The position numbers were made by a program, and so were the translations under genes. Below the pieces are notes generated by a model. It ran no database searches. It was given only the letters and a program-made list of their open reading frames with translations, and was not told the origin of the DNA. Source: Flavipsychrobacter sp. (lineage in GTDB: Bacteria; Bacteroidota; Bacteroidia; Chitinophagales; Chitinophagaceae). Taken from it: 64,000 nucleotides of DNA. Numbering within the stretch: position 1 is the stretch's first letter; each line of letters starts with the position of its first letter. The stretch lies in contig JANINW010000018.1 of NCBI GenBank assembly GCA_024508935.1, positions 191,125-255,124 on the forward strand, read 5' to 3'. This document shows positions 34,381 to 43,342 of this stretch, piece after piece.

Positions 34381-36021
34381 TTATTTAAACTCTATCGGCA
34401 GTTTCATTTCCTTTCCTGCTCGTTGGATCGTCACTTCTGTTTTATCACCTTCCCTGAATTTGCCTAATGCTTCCATATAGGTTTGCATGCCGTTTACTTT
34501 ATTATTACCTAACTGCGTAATAATATCGCCGGCCTTAATGCCAGCCCTGATAGCAGGTTTACCATCTGTTACGCCGTCAACACGCACACCCCCTTCCTGG
34601 AAAGAATAATCCGGCATAATACCAAGTGTAACTTTAAAGCGCACTTTACCAACAGTAGATTGTTTGGTAATAGTATATACAGGCTTAGGCTCCTTCTCCA
34701 TTTTGCTCACAATGCCATAGATATAATTCATTACCTGCGCTTCACCTGCATAGTTTATTTTATCTGCATCGTCGGTTGGTTTGTGATAATCGCTGTGTGT
34801 GCCGGTAAAGAAGAATAGTACCGGTATACCTGCATTGTAAAATGATGTATGGTCAGATGGGCCAACACCTGAACTGTCTAACGCAATACGGAATTGCGGG
34901 GTAGACTTATCTACCATTTTGCCCCATACCGGCGAAGTACCAACGCCGCCAACGGTCAGTGCATGGGTACTGTCGTTCAGCCGGCCTACCATGTCCATGT
35001 TTATCATGTAAGCGATCTTGCTGCTATCGAGCTTTGCATCTTTAATGATAGCTTTAGAGCCTATCAGTCCCAGTTCTTCTGCTGAGAAATTGATAAAGAG
35101 GTAATTGTAATTTTTGAGTTTGGCATCTTTTATCCATCCCGCCAGCTGTATCAAGGCTGCAGTACCGCTTGCATTATCGTCAGCACCATTATGTATCATA
35201 TGGCTTTTCTTGGCATTGGCCAGCAGGCTATTACCGTCTTCTCCGTACCCCAGGTGATCATAGTGTGCACCCAGTACTACCGTGTAAGGAGCATGGTTGT
35301 CTATATAAGCAGCAATATTAGTCCCTGTCAGTTCTGTTTTCTTAAGGTTGATGTTCAACTCTACCGGCAGGCTTCCGGCACTTGAATTTGCATACGCTGT
35401 ATAAGCTTTGAAATTGAGAAATGCAGCAGGTATCTCTACCGATTCCAGCTCAGACTTTTTATTGAACTCAGGCGCATATTTAGAATCGAAATTATCGTAG
35501 AACAGTACGCCGGTTGCACCTTGTTTGGCCGCTTCCATGGTTTTGTCGAAGGCTGCTTTCTCCCAATCAAAATGGGCATCATTCGCTTCGTCCTTGTCTT
35601 TGTATAATGGCATCATCCATATATTGCCACGCTCCAGTACTTCCGGTACCAGCTCGCTATATGCTTTTTTGCTGGCGCTGAATGGCAATGGGAATGCATC
35701 ATCCTTTATGCGCATCAGTCTTCCGCCTACTTTTATCTGTGTATTATTCCCTATCTCCTTCCCGTTTACAAATGTGAAAGGGTAGCGGTACTGAGTTTTA
35801 AAAGAAGGTATACCCATTTGGGTGTAACGACTTTCTATAAAAGCGGCCGCTTTTTTCTCTCCTTCAGACCCTGTATGACGACCTTCCAATTCGTCTGAAG
35901 CCAGGTAGCCTATATCGGCTTTTAATTGTTTGATGGTTTTTTTGTCTGATCTTCCTTTGGCGGTGGCCATACCGGCAGTTAACAGGCCGATAGATAAAAG
36001 GGCAACAATGCGCGCGTTCAT
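34381..36021 (-). CDS. M28 family metallopeptidase with PA insert and C-terminal PDZ domain
   Basis: About 546 residues from ATG 36021, chosen because it begins the signal peptide MNARIVALLSIGLLTAGMAT. An N-terminal helical cap (ASDELEGRHTGSEGEKKAA) leads to a PA-like insert (about 120-240) and the di-zinc peptidase core: GAHYDHLG (about 250), NGADDNASG, the catalytic FSAEELGLIGS, DMVG, and THSDYHKPTDDADKI with the last His ligand. The final 90 residues form a PDZ domain (GVRVDGVTDGKPAIRAGIKAGD). It is an exported aminopeptidase or carboxypeptidase, probably periplasmic or surface-exposed. This M28-PDZ layout is common in Bacteroidota. Confidence 0.92.
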   Translation of the reverse strand: MNARIVALLSIGLLTAGMATAKGRSDKKTIKQLKADIGYLASDELEGRHTGSEGEKKAAAFIESRYTQMGIPSFKTQYRYPFTFVNGKEIGNNTQIKVGGRLMRIKDDAFPLPFSASKKAYSELVPEVLERGNIWMMPLYKDKDEANDAHFDWEKAAFDKTMEAAKQGATGVLFYDNFDSKYAPEFNKKSELESVEIPAAFLNFKAYTAYANSSAGSLPVELNINLKKTELTGTNIAAYIDNHAPYTVVLGAHYDHLGYGEDGNSLLANAKKSHMIHNGADDNASGTAALIQLAGWIKDAKLKNYNYLFINFSAEELGLIGSKAIIKDAKLDSSKIAYMINMDMVGRLNDSTHALTVGGVGTSPVWGKMVDKSTPQFRIALDSSGVGPSDHTSFYNAGIPVLFFFTGTHSDYHKPTDDADKINYAGEAQVMNYIYGIVSKMEKEPKPVYTITKQSTVGKVRFKVTLGIMPDYSFQEGGVRVDGVTDGKPAIRAGIKAGDIITQLGNNKVNGMQTYMEALGKFREGDKTEVTIQRAGKEMKLPIEFK

Positions 36022-36102
36022 GCTCGAGATTTGAAAGGGCAAAATTATACTATTTGGCAATCTGAATTTGATTAAAACAGGAATTTGAAATATTTATGGC
36101 AT

Positions 36103-36132
36103 TAAAAAACCCGTTCAGTAATTGAACGGGTT
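36103..36132 (-). terminator. Intrinsic terminator after scpB
   Basis: Stem AACCCGTTCA (36108-36117) / TGAACGGGTT (36123-36132), loop GTAAT, with a T tract on the minus strand (A run at 36104-36109). Confidence 0.75.
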
Positions 36133-36155
36133 CTTATATGGACACTTTCTTATCC

Positions 36156-36788
36156 TCATTCCGCCTTTAGATCGCCTTCGGCAGTAACCATGAGTTGAGC
36201 TTCGTCTTCAGGCATAGCCTCACTGCCATTGGTAGGCATTACTATGTCTATATTGCTGATGTCTTTTAATGCTGGTAATTCGTTCGGGGCGTTTATGCCC
36301 AGGTAATCCATAAAGTTTTTAGAAGTGGCATAGGTAAGCGGTTTACCTACCATGTCTTCATTGCGGCCGGTGATAATGATGAGTTCTTTTTCCAGCAGTT
36401 TCTGGATAGAATAATCAGCGCTTACACCACGTATGAATTCAATCTCCGATTTTGTGATCGGCTGTTTGTAGGCAATGATAGCTAAAGTTTCCATAGCCGC
36501 AGTAGAGAGCTTTTTGATGAATTTATCACCATTCAGCTGCAATACGGTTTTATGGTAGGCTTTTTTAGTCAGGAATTGATACCCGCCGCCTGCTTCCCTT
36601 AGCTGGAAAGGATAATAGGATGCCTCGTACTTTTCACGAATGGCATCTATGCAGGTAGCTATACGTTCCGCTTCTATCGTTTCCTCCAGTGCCTGTCCTA
36701 TCATCTCGGTCATCTCTATCATAGTGATAGGACGCTCGCTTGCAAATATCAGCGCTTCTACGTGGGGCATTAATTGTTCGATATCCAT
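36156..36788 (-). CDS. scpB: Segregation and condensation protein B
   Basis: This 210-residue protein has the two winged-helix domains of ScpB: LMPHVEALIFASERPIT at the start, GGYQFLTKKAYHKTVLQL and the signature LSTAAMETLAIIAYKQPIT with IEFIRGVSADYSIQKLLEK, then the GRPL-type turn seen here as VGKPLTYATS. ScpB dimers bind the kleisin ScpA in the SMC condensin complex that compacts and separates chromosomes. scpA is not in the window. The C-terminal 40 residues are acidic and low in complexity. It is divergent from the lipoprotein gene, with a 276-bp spacer holding an inverted repeat. Confidence 0.95.
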   Translation of the reverse strand: MDIEQLMPHVEALIFASERPITMIEMTEMIGQALEETIEAERIATCIDAIREKYEASYYPFQLREAGGGYQFLTKKAYHKTVLQLNGDKFIKKLSTAAMETLAIIAYKQPITKSEIEFIRGVSADYSIQKLLEKELIIITGRNEDMVGKPLTYATSKNFMDYLGINAPNELPALKDISNIDIVMPTNGSEAMPEDEAQLMVTAEGDLKAE

Positions 36789-36882
36789 ATATAAATCCTC
36801 CTTTCAGGTACACATCGAAAATAAGACAGCAGGCTAACTTGAACGTAAAAAGAAATGCACAGCTGTGGGTAAAATCTAATGG

Positions 36883-36912
36883 TAGCAAAGCCATATAAAC
36901 AGGGCTTTGCTA
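36883..36912. promoter_or_regulatory. 10-bp perfect inverted repeat in the scpB divergent spacer
   Basis: TAGCAAAGCC (36883-36892) and GGCTTTGCTA (36903-36912), 10-nt spacer, lie about 95 bp upstream of scpB and 153 bp upstream of the divergent lipoprotein gene. No T run follows on either side, so an operator or RNA leader hairpin is more likely than a terminator. Nothing else was recognised in 36789-37064. Confidence 0.4.
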
Positions 36913-37064
36913 TGCAAAATTACCATTACATATGTTAACTATTTTACAAGAATGTTTAAAACCTGTCATTGTAATAATAGGGTCAAATCAAGGCATCAGA
37001 AACCCTGTATAACATAAATTAGGTATTTTGCCTCTCTATAATATTTGCCTATTTGCAGTACGGG

Positions 37065-37562
37065 ATGAAATTTAGATCAATAGCAGGGATATCAGCATGT
37101 ACATTGGCGTATAGCCTTAATGCCTGCAAAACAGCAAAACCAGCTGCCACAACTATACCTGTACCGCAGGCTACTGCCAGCGCTACCGGCAACTATATCC
37201 TGGCACTCACGCTTAGGGCATTCAGGGTAGAGGGTGATTCGAACATACATTTCGAGGTATACGAGATATTAAAAAAAGAAGGCAAGCTCAAACCTTCTCA
37301 AGGCAATACCGGCGAAGATTTCAGCATATCATTTGCTACAGCCGGCAATGCCATTGTAAGCACCAGTTATATAGCCAATCCGCTGGACACCTGGGTAGAA
37401 TCGTCGGAGAAGGCGGGGCAGTTGCAAACAACTCAATTGAAGAAAAAAGAAGATTTCGTATCGGTACGTACCAATTATAAACCCGGAATTACAAAACTGA
37501 TCATCAAAAAGAACAGATCAAAAGACACATCAAGCATAATCGTCCCTGTTAAAGAACTATAG
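37065..37562 (+). CDS. Small lipoprotein co-transcribed with an M64 peptidase
   Basis: About 165 residues from ATG 37065 (MKFRSIAGISACTLAYSLNA, lipobox ending at C21); an upstream in-frame TTG at 37053 is rejected because the signal starts here. A Thr/Ala/Pro-rich linker (about 22-45) precedes a compact beta-rich domain (about 48-165) with no family I recognise. The segment ALTLRAFRVEGDSNIHFEVY and the C-terminal NRSKDTSSIIVPVKEL suggest an Ig-like or transthyretin-like fold, but this is weak. Only 3 bp separate it from the M64 peptidase gene, so both are one operon and it may anchor or assist the peptidase at the surface. Confidence 0.75.
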   Translation: MKFRSIAGISACTLAYSLNACKTAKPAATTIPVPQATASATGNYILALTLRAFRVEGDSNIHFEVYEILKKEGKLKPSQGNTGEDFSISFATAGNAIVSTSYIANPLDTWVESSEKAGQLQTTQLKKKEDFVSVRTNYKPGITKLIIKKNRSKDTSSIIVPVKEL

Positions 37563-37565
37563 TTT

Positions 37566-38969
37566 ATGAAAAAAATACTACACTTAATGATTGCTATGTC
37601 TTGCTTTTCGGCGGTCAGCCGGGCGCAGACTTTCCCCGTAAAACCCATTATAGTAAATGGTCCTGATACCAACCGCGTAAATATTGTTATGTTGCCCGAC
37701 GGTTTCACCAGCACCCAAATGGGTAAGTTTGATACCGCTGTGGCAGGCATTATGGCCTATCTCTTTAACGAGATACCGTACCGCCAGTATGCGCGTTTTT
37801 TTAATGCCTATTGTATAGAAGTCCCTTCTGTAGATTCCGGTGCCGACCATCCGGGCACAGCAACAGATGTGGTAGAACCGATCATTCCTATAGCTAATGT
37901 GAATACTTATTTCAATTCTACATTCGATAATGGCGGGGTACACCGTGCCATTTATGCTACCAATACAGCCGGGGTATCTTCTGTACTGAACAATAACTTC
38001 CCAATGTATGATGTGCCTTTTGTACTGGTTAACTCACCGGAGTATGGTGGTACCGGGGGCTGGTATATCACTGCTACACTCGATGCCTCTGCCAATGAAA
38101 CAGCAGTACATGAAATGGGCCATACATTTGGTAAGCTTTGGGATGAATACTGGAACGGTATGCCGGGCGAGCATCCGAATATGACGCAGGAATCTAACCC
38201 TACCCTGAACCGCTGGAGTAACTGGCTGAATGTTTCCGGCATGGGTATTTTCCCTTACGGCAGCAGCAATCCGCAGTCTACCTGGTTCAGGCCACACCAA
38301 AACTGTAAAATGCAGTTTTTAAACCGTCCGCTCTGTTCTGTATGCCGCGAAAATATCATCGACCAGATATATAAAACCGTACGGCCAATAGATGCATTTA
38401 GCCCGGCTAATGATGCGCTTGTGTACAGTTTTGCCGGCGCCCCAATTAATTTTAGTTTCACGCCTATCAGGCCCAATCCCAACAGCCTCAAGTTTCAATG
38501 GGAGCTGAACGGCACGATGCTTGGCAGTACAGACACTGCCGTGTTAATAGATGACAGTCAATTAAAAACAGGTTCAAACAAACTGGTTGCTTATATTACA
38601 GATACTACCTTGTTATCACGTTCTTACCAGCCGGCTAAAGGGTATGTATTTTCTATAGAATGGGAACTGCAGAAAGGCTGGAAAACATCTGTTAGTAAAG
38701 TGAATGCAGATAATAAATTTGTATACAGTCTTTATCCTGTGCCTGCACATAACAGCGTAAGCCTGGTATGTGAAAATAATACCGGCGCTACCCGGTTAGA
38801 TTATAAGATCGTAGCGATCAATGGTGTTGTAGTAAGGCAAGGCACCAGGCCTTTGCAAAAAGGTTCACAAACCATGACGTTAGATATTTCGGGCCTGGCA
38901 CCCGGCATATATACCTGCCAGTTGAATGGTGAAGGTATTTTGGCCGCCGGCCGGTTGGTAGTAGAATAA
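37566..38969 (+). CDS. M64 (IgA-peptidase-type) metallopeptidase with T9SS sorting domain
   Basis: This 467-residue secreted protein has a signal peptide (to about 20, VSRAQ), a peptidase M64 domain beginning VNIVMLPDGFTSTQMGKFD (about 38-56), and the zinc motif H182-E-M-G-H186 in ETAVHEMGHTFGKLWDEYW. A short Ig-like module (about 295-365) follows. The final 80 residues (YSLYPVPAHNSVSLVCENN to LAAGRLVVE) are a type A T9SS C-terminal sorting domain, so the enzyme is probably exported across the outer membrane and attached to the surface. M64 includes IgA-cleaving enzymes, but in an environmental species it likely degrades other proteins. It shares an operon with the small lipoprotein, and a terminator follows. 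Confidence 0.92.
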   Translation: MKKILHLMIAMSCFSAVSRAQTFPVKPIIVNGPDTNRVNIVMLPDGFTSTQMGKFDTAVAGIMAYLFNEIPYRQYARFFNAYCIEVPSVDSGADHPGTATDVVEPIIPIANVNTYFNSTFDNGGVHRAIYATNTAGVSSVLNNNFPMYDVPFVLVNSPEYGGTGGWYITATLDASANETAVHEMGHTFGKLWDEYWNGMPGEHPNMTQESNPTLNRWSNWLNVSGMGIFPYGSSNPQSTWFRPHQNCKMQFLNRPLCSVCRENIIDQIYKTVRPIDAFSPANDALVYSFAGAPINFSFTPIRPNPNSLKFQWELNGTMLGSTDTAVLIDDSQLKTGSNKLVAYITDTTLLSRSYQPAKGYVFSIEWELQKGWKTSVSKVNADNKFVYSLYPVPAHNSVSLVCENNTGATRLDYKIVAINGVVVRQGTRPLQKGSQTMTLDISGLAPGIYTCQLNGEGILAAGRLVVE

Positions 38970-38988
38970 GCCTGACAATTAACTAATA

Positions 38989-39025
38989 GCGGCCGGGCAG
39001 ATATGCCCGGCCGCATCATTTTTGC
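38989..39025 (+). terminator. GC-rich intrinsic terminator after the M64 gene
   Basis: Perfect 11-bp stem GCGGCCGGGCA (38989-38999) / TGCCCGGCCGC (39004-39014), loop GATA, followed by ATCATTTTT. Confidence 0.85.
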
Positions 39026-39058
39026 CAATTGACGCTCAGTGCCAGCACCTATCTTATT

Positions 39059-39105
39059 ATACCCCCGGCGGGGTATTAACCCTGCAACAAGGATGTATAA
39101 TTTTG
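39059..39105 (+). promoter_or_regulatory. ATACCCC palindrome and -7 element (TAATTTTG) before the OmpA-type gene
   Basis: An inverted repeat ATACCCC-CGGC-GGGGTAT (39059-39076) lies 21 bp upstream of a perfect -7 element TAATTTTG (39098-39105), where the -33 region would be. If this is the promoter, the leader to ATG 39294 is about 180 nt and AT-rich. The palindrome could be an operator. The rest of 38970-39293 holds only the terminator. Confidence 0.4.
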
Positions 39106-39293
39106 CCCTCGGTGTGCTATTTCAATTATTGTAGCAACATATTAACCTATGTGTATAAGTCAAAGCTTCATTTAATAGAAAAGATTTAGTTGCTTTGCAC
39201 TATAATTTAGGATTTATCATATATATATTTAACAAAACTTTATACGTACATATATATAACTGATATCACAAACTGAGAATTAAACACCAGCAT

Positions 39294-41591
39294 ATGAGAA
39301 AATTTACACTTGCACTTAGTTTAGCGGCTATGTTGCCCCTGGCTTCACAAGCCCAGCGGTACATTGGTATTGCTACCAGCAATTGGGGAGGGACTAACAG
39401 CATTTATCTTAACCCGGCAAACCTGGGAGATTCACGTCATAAGTTTACAATAGACCTGTTCTCTGTAAATGTCGGGGCTGATAATAGCCTGGCAAAATTC
39501 AATGCAGGCGATGTAGTCAGCAATATATTCAGCGGGGATAACCTGACCAATAACCTGAAATTTAGCAGCAATGACAAATTCAGCATACTGCTGCCTTATG
39601 CAGAAGTAAGGGGACCAGGCTTTATGGTGAGCCTGGGTGCAAAACATGGTATTGCGCTTACTACCCGTGTGCGTGCTATAAACCAGTTCAACAATTTCAA
39701 CCAGAACCTCTACCAGAATATTTATAACAATAATTACTCGCCTACTTCAACTGCTTCATTCCAGGCCGGTGATTTTAACTGGACAGCACATCTGTGGTCA
39801 GACATCGGTTTGAGCTATGGAGGTGTTATCTATGAGAAAAAGAAACACATGGTGAAAGGCGGACTTACAGGCCGCTTCCTGATGGGTGCCGGTTATATAG
39901 GTGCTTACAGTAAGAATATAGATGCAAAATATGATGGTACATCACAAGACCCGTCGCTTACTGTTACCAATTCTGATTTTCACTACGCAAGAGGTGGTGT
40001 GAAAGTAGAAGGTGGTAGCGATAACGTTACCGGCAACCTGTTTGGGAATGCGGGTAAAGGCTTTGGCTTAGACCTGGGATTTGTGTATGAATTCCGTCCT
40101 AAGTATAATACCTATATGTATGATATGGACGGCAAAACCGGCATTGTAGACCGCAGCAAAAACCAATACCTGCTGCGTTTCTCTGCTTCAATAGTAGACA
40201 TAGGTTCTATCAAATACAAGAACGATAATTTTCAGCTGAATGCTGAAAAATCAGGTTCTGCTACAATTAAAGCGAGTGAAATAGCCGACAAAATAAATAG
40301 CTATGATACGCTGAGAATGTACCTGGTTAACCAGAAAGGTTTCAAACAGATAGACTCAGGAAGCAATGTAGCAACTAAAGTATATATGCCTACTACCTTG
40401 ATATTGGGTGTGGACTATCATGCTGTTGGCGGCTTATACATCAATGCCACCTATTTTGGTAATGTAGCTAAGAACAGGACTAAAGAAAACTATGGTAACT
40501 CATTCTACAGCCAGTTTACTTTAACACCGCGCTACGATATCCGTGCATTCAGCTTCGGTTTGCCTATTACGTATAACACGCTTTCTAAAAGCATAAAATA
40601 TGGTGCCGGTGTGCGCGTAGGCGGCTTTATTGTAGGTAGTGATGACCTTACGTCTTTCTTTGGTGAGCAGTATGGCATGAACCTGTACTTTGGGGTATCT
40701 GTACCATTCAACAAGAAAAAACCACGTGACCGCGACGGAGACCTCGTTTCTGATAAGAAAGACAAGTGTAAAAATGAAAAAGGTGTTTGGGAAATGCGCG
40801 GCTGTCCTAATCCTGATAAAGACGGCGATGGCATTTTGGATAAAGATGATAAATGTCCTGATGTTGCCGGTTCTAAAACTGCAATGGGTTGCCCTGATGC
40901 TGACCTGGATAGCGTAGCTGATGCAGAAGATCGTTGCCCGAGCGAAGCCGGTATAGTAGCTATGCAAGGCTGCCCTGACCGCGACCGCGATGGCGTTGCT
41001 GATATAGATGATGCTTGTCCTGACCAGCCTGGCCTGGCACAATACAAAGGCTGTCCTGATACAGATGGTGACGGTATTGCAGATAACGAAGATGCTTGTC
41101 CTACAGCTGCGGGCCCTGCAGCTAATCAAGGTTGTCCTGATACCGATAACGATGGCATAGCTGATAATAAAGATAAATGCCCTACCGTACCGGGTACAGT
41201 AAACAACCAGGGTTGTCCTGAGATCAGCGTACAGGTGAAAAAACGCCTGGCATTTGCAGCTACTGCTATCCAGTTCGAAACAGGTAAAGCAGTTATCAAG
41301 AAAACATCATACAAACTGCTGGATGAGATTGTTAAGATACTGAACGACTATCCTGATTACATCATGACCATAGACGGCCATACTGACAATGTAGGTAAAC
41401 CTGATAAAAACCTGCAATTGTCTAAAGACCGTGCTAATTCTGTTAAAAATTACTTCGTAGCTAAAGGTGTAGCAGAAGACAGGCTCACTACCAATGGTTA
41501 TGGCGATACACGCCCTGCTGCCAGCAACAAAACTGCTGCCGGACGCGCTAAGAACCGTCGTGTAGCGATGGATCTGAAATTGAGAGATTAA
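39294..41591 (+). CDS. Outer-membrane DUF5723 / TSP3-repeat / OmpA-domain protein
   Basis: This 765-residue protein has a signal peptide (MRKFTLALSLAAMLPLASQA), a beta-barrel DUF5723 domain (about 22-470) starting with SIYLNPANLGDSRHKFTID, then six calcium-binding thrombospondin type 3 repeats (about 478-640, units such as DGDGIADNEDACP and NQGCPDTDNDGIADNKDKCP), and a C-terminal OmpA peptidoglycan-binding domain (about 650-765; FETGKAVIKKTS, MTIDGHTDNVG, LSKDRANSVKNYF, NRRVAMDL). It should span the outer membrane and tie it to the wall. The TSP3 stretch is a DNA-level tandem repeat, which can vary in copy number. A terminator follows; it appears monocistronic. Confidence 0.93.
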   Translation: MRKFTLALSLAAMLPLASQAQRYIGIATSNWGGTNSIYLNPANLGDSRHKFTIDLFSVNVGADNSLAKFNAGDVVSNIFSGDNLTNNLKFSSNDKFSILLPYAEVRGPGFMVSLGAKHGIALTTRVRAINQFNNFNQNLYQNIYNNNYSPTSTASFQAGDFNWTAHLWSDIGLSYGGVIYEKKKHMVKGGLTGRFLMGAGYIGAYSKNIDAKYDGTSQDPSLTVTNSDFHYARGGVKVEGGSDNVTGNLFGNAGKGFGLDLGFVYEFRPKYNTYMYDMDGKTGIVDRSKNQYLLRFSASIVDIGSIKYKNDNFQLNAEKSGSATIKASEIADKINSYDTLRMYLVNQKGFKQIDSGSNVATKVYMPTTLILGVDYHAVGGLYINATYFGNVAKNRTKENYGNSFYSQFTLTPRYDIRAFSFGLPITYNTLSKSIKYGAGVRVGGFIVGSDDLTSFFGEQYGMNLYFGVSVPFNKKKPRDRDGDLVSDKKDKCKNEKGVWEMRGCPNPDKDGDGILDKDDKCPDVAGSKTAMGCPDADLDSVADAEDRCPSEAGIVAMQGCPDRDRDGVADIDDACPDQPGLAQYKGCPDTDGDGIADNEDACPTAAGPAANQGCPDTDNDGIADNKDKCPTVPGTVNNQGCPEISVQVKKRLAFAATAIQFETGKAVIKKTSYKLLDEIVKILNDYPDYIMTIDGHTDNVGKPDKNLQLSKDRANSVKNYFVAKGVAEDRLTTNGYGDTRPAASNKTAAGRAKNRRVAMDLKLRD

Positions 41592-41610
41592 TATATACTG
41601 AATGATTGTA

Positions 41611-41640
41611 AAAGCGGGAGGTAATTGCCTCCCGCTTTTT
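41611..41640 (+). terminator. Intrinsic terminator after the OmpA-domain gene
   Basis: Stem AAAGCGGGAGG (41611-41621) / CCTCCCGCTTT (41628-41638), loop TAATTG, followed by a T run. Confidence 0.85.
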
Positions 41641-41720
41641 GTTGTTATATATGTTAATAACATGTGTATTTTTTACACTGCCTTAACTTTGGGGTCTTGA
41701 CTGGTGGCATATTATTTGCC

Positions 41721-41728
41721 TAACTTTG
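41721..41728 (+). promoter_or_regulatory. TPR-gene -7 element (TAACTTTG), with a second copy at 41684-41691
   Basis: TAACTTTG at 41721-41728 is a perfect -7 match 17 nt before ATG 41746; TTG at 41697-41699 is 21 bp further upstream. An identical octamer at 41684-41691 may be a second promoter. The downstream element supports ATG 41746 over an in-frame GTG at 41704. Confidence 0.55.
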
Positions 41729-41745
41729 GTATAAACCGTGTAAGT

Positions 41746-43164
41746 ATGTTTGATGATGACGATTTCCTCGATGATGAATGGAACTCCCTAGAAGACCTTT
41801 TGAAAAGATATGAACTAGTAAAGGCTGGCGAAGCCGCCAGTATCATGGAAGAAGAAGAGTTTGAACAGGTAATAGAGTATTATTTCCAGAATAGTAATGA
41901 AGAGCAGGCCTTGCTTGCTTGTGATATAGCCCGCACATATTATCCTTTCTCTGCGTCAATATTGCTGCTGAGAGCTGAAATTTTGACACAGGCCCAGAAA
42001 TATGGGCAGGCCCTGAAAGCCTTGGATGAAATGGAGCAATACGATCAGCATAATTTAGATGCTGTATTGTTAAGATCCGATATCCTGCTCGGCCAGTTCA
42101 AATACGACCAGGCTGCTGCCTGGCTGGAACAGAAATCCGGCGAATTTGAAGGAAAGGAAAAAATAGAGATACTGCTGGAGCTTTCTGATGTATATGACGA
42201 ATCGGAAGAATTTGATGCGGTATTTGATACCCTGAAGCGTGTTATTAAAATAGACCGCCGCAATGAAGAGGCCCTGCAGAAAATATGTTTCTGGGCAGAT
42301 TTTACGCACAGGCTGGAAGAGAGCGCCACATTGCACCTTCAATTAACAGAAGATGACCCTTACAATGCGCTGGCCTGGTTCAACCTGGGCACAGCCTACC
42401 AAGGGCTGAAGCTGTATGAGAAAGCGATAGATGCCTATGAATTTTGCGTAGCAATAGACGAAAAATTTGAATTTGCTTACCGTAATATGGCCGATGCCTT
42501 CATGAGGCTGAAGTGGTATACCAAAGCCATAGAAGTGCTGGAAAAACACCTGGAAATAGCCAAGCCTGAAGATGTAATATTCGAAGCCATGGGTTACTGC
42601 TGGGAAAAGCAAAAGAACTTTCAGCAGGCAAGACATTTTTATCGCCAGGCATCACAGCTTAGCCCGCAGGACGATAGTATCTTCTATAAGATAGGTGAAA
42701 CCTACGCCCGCGAAAAACAGTGGGAAAAAGCTGTTAAATCTTATTCGGTAGCACTGCATCTCAATAAAGACAATGCAGCCTATTGCATGGCCATTGGCAA
42801 CTGCCTGATGGAAATGGATGCCAAAAGCGAGGCGTTGGTTTGCTACCTCAATGCAGTACGTTTAAAACCCGGTAATAAAACAACCTGGGTGGCCCTTATA
42901 AAAGGCCTTTATATGGCCGGCTATTACGAAGAAGCGCTGACTCAACTGGAAGTAGCCAGGGAGCATTGCGGGGACAAAGGCGATTTCAGATATTATCATG
43001 CAGCCATATTGTTTGAAATGGGTAAGTCTAAAGAAGCCCTGCTGCAACTGGAAAAAGGTTTGAAATTGTTACCTGCAAAAGTGAAAATATTCACCGAACT
43101 GAATCCAGAATTTTTGCGCCGTACTGCAGTTGCAGACCTCATTACTAAGTACAAAAAGAGATGA
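41746..43164 (+). CDS. Cytosolic tetratricopeptide-repeat protein
   Basis: About 472 residues from ATG 41746 (MFDDDDFLDDEWNSLEDLLK). After an acidic N-terminus the protein is a continuous array of about eleven or twelve 34-residue TPR helical pairs, with recognisable units such as ALAWFNLGTAYQGLKLYEKA, DAYEFCVAIDEKFEFAYRNM and SIFYKIGETYAREKQWEKAV. It has no signal peptide, so it is probably an intracellular scaffold. The acidic DDDDFLDDEW start is a recurring feature of this Bacteroidota TPR group. No partner is evident; it is a single-gene unit between two terminators. Confidence 0.88.
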   Translation: MFDDDDFLDDEWNSLEDLLKRYELVKAGEAASIMEEEEFEQVIEYYFQNSNEEQALLACDIARTYYPFSASILLLRAEILTQAQKYGQALKALDEMEQYDQHNLDAVLLRSDILLGQFKYDQAAAWLEQKSGEFEGKEKIEILLELSDVYDESEEFDAVFDTLKRVIKIDRRNEEALQKICFWADFTHRLEESATLHLQLTEDDPYNALAWFNLGTAYQGLKLYEKAIDAYEFCVAIDEKFEFAYRNMADAFMRLKWYTKAIEVLEKHLEIAKPEDVIFEAMGYCWEKQKNFQQARHFYRQASQLSPQDDSIFYKIGETYAREKQWEKAVKSYSVALHLNKDNAAYCMAIGNCLMEMDAKSEALVCYLNAVRLKPGNKTTWVALIKGLYMAGYYEEALTQLEVAREHCGDKGDFRYYHAAILFEMGKSKEALLQLEKGLKLLPAKVKIFTELNPEFLRRTAVADLITKYKKR

Positions 43165-43185
43165 TGTCATTATATAGCTAAATTA

Positions 43186-43219
43186 AAAGGTAAAATGTGT
43201 TGCGCATTTTACCTTTTTT
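43186..43219 (+). terminator. Intrinsic terminator after the TPR gene
   Basis: Perfect 12-bp stem AAAGGTAAAATG (43186-43197) / CATTTTACCTTT (43205-43216) and a T run. Confidence 0.85.
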
Positions 43220-43283
43220 TATTGCAGGTACATTTACGGATTATAACCTCATACTGCGTAAACAATTGCAAGGACACACACAA

Positions 43284-43311
43284 CAAAAAAAGCGCAGCCA
43301 AAGCTGCGCTT
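43284..43311 (-). terminator. Intrinsic terminator after the giant SBBP/T9SS gene
   Basis: Stem AAGCGCAGC (43290-43298) / GCTGCGCTT (43303-43311), loop CAAA, with a T tract on the minus strand (A run 43285-43291). Confidence 0.8.
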
Positions 43312-43342
43312 AAAAATATTCTCGCGGACTTATGACTTACGA

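Noticed and set aside
40521-41129. Cysteine- and isoleucine-rich minus-strand frames under the TSP3 repeats
   Set aside because: They arise from the tandem-repeat composition of the OmpA-type gene on the plus strand and look like antisense artefacts.
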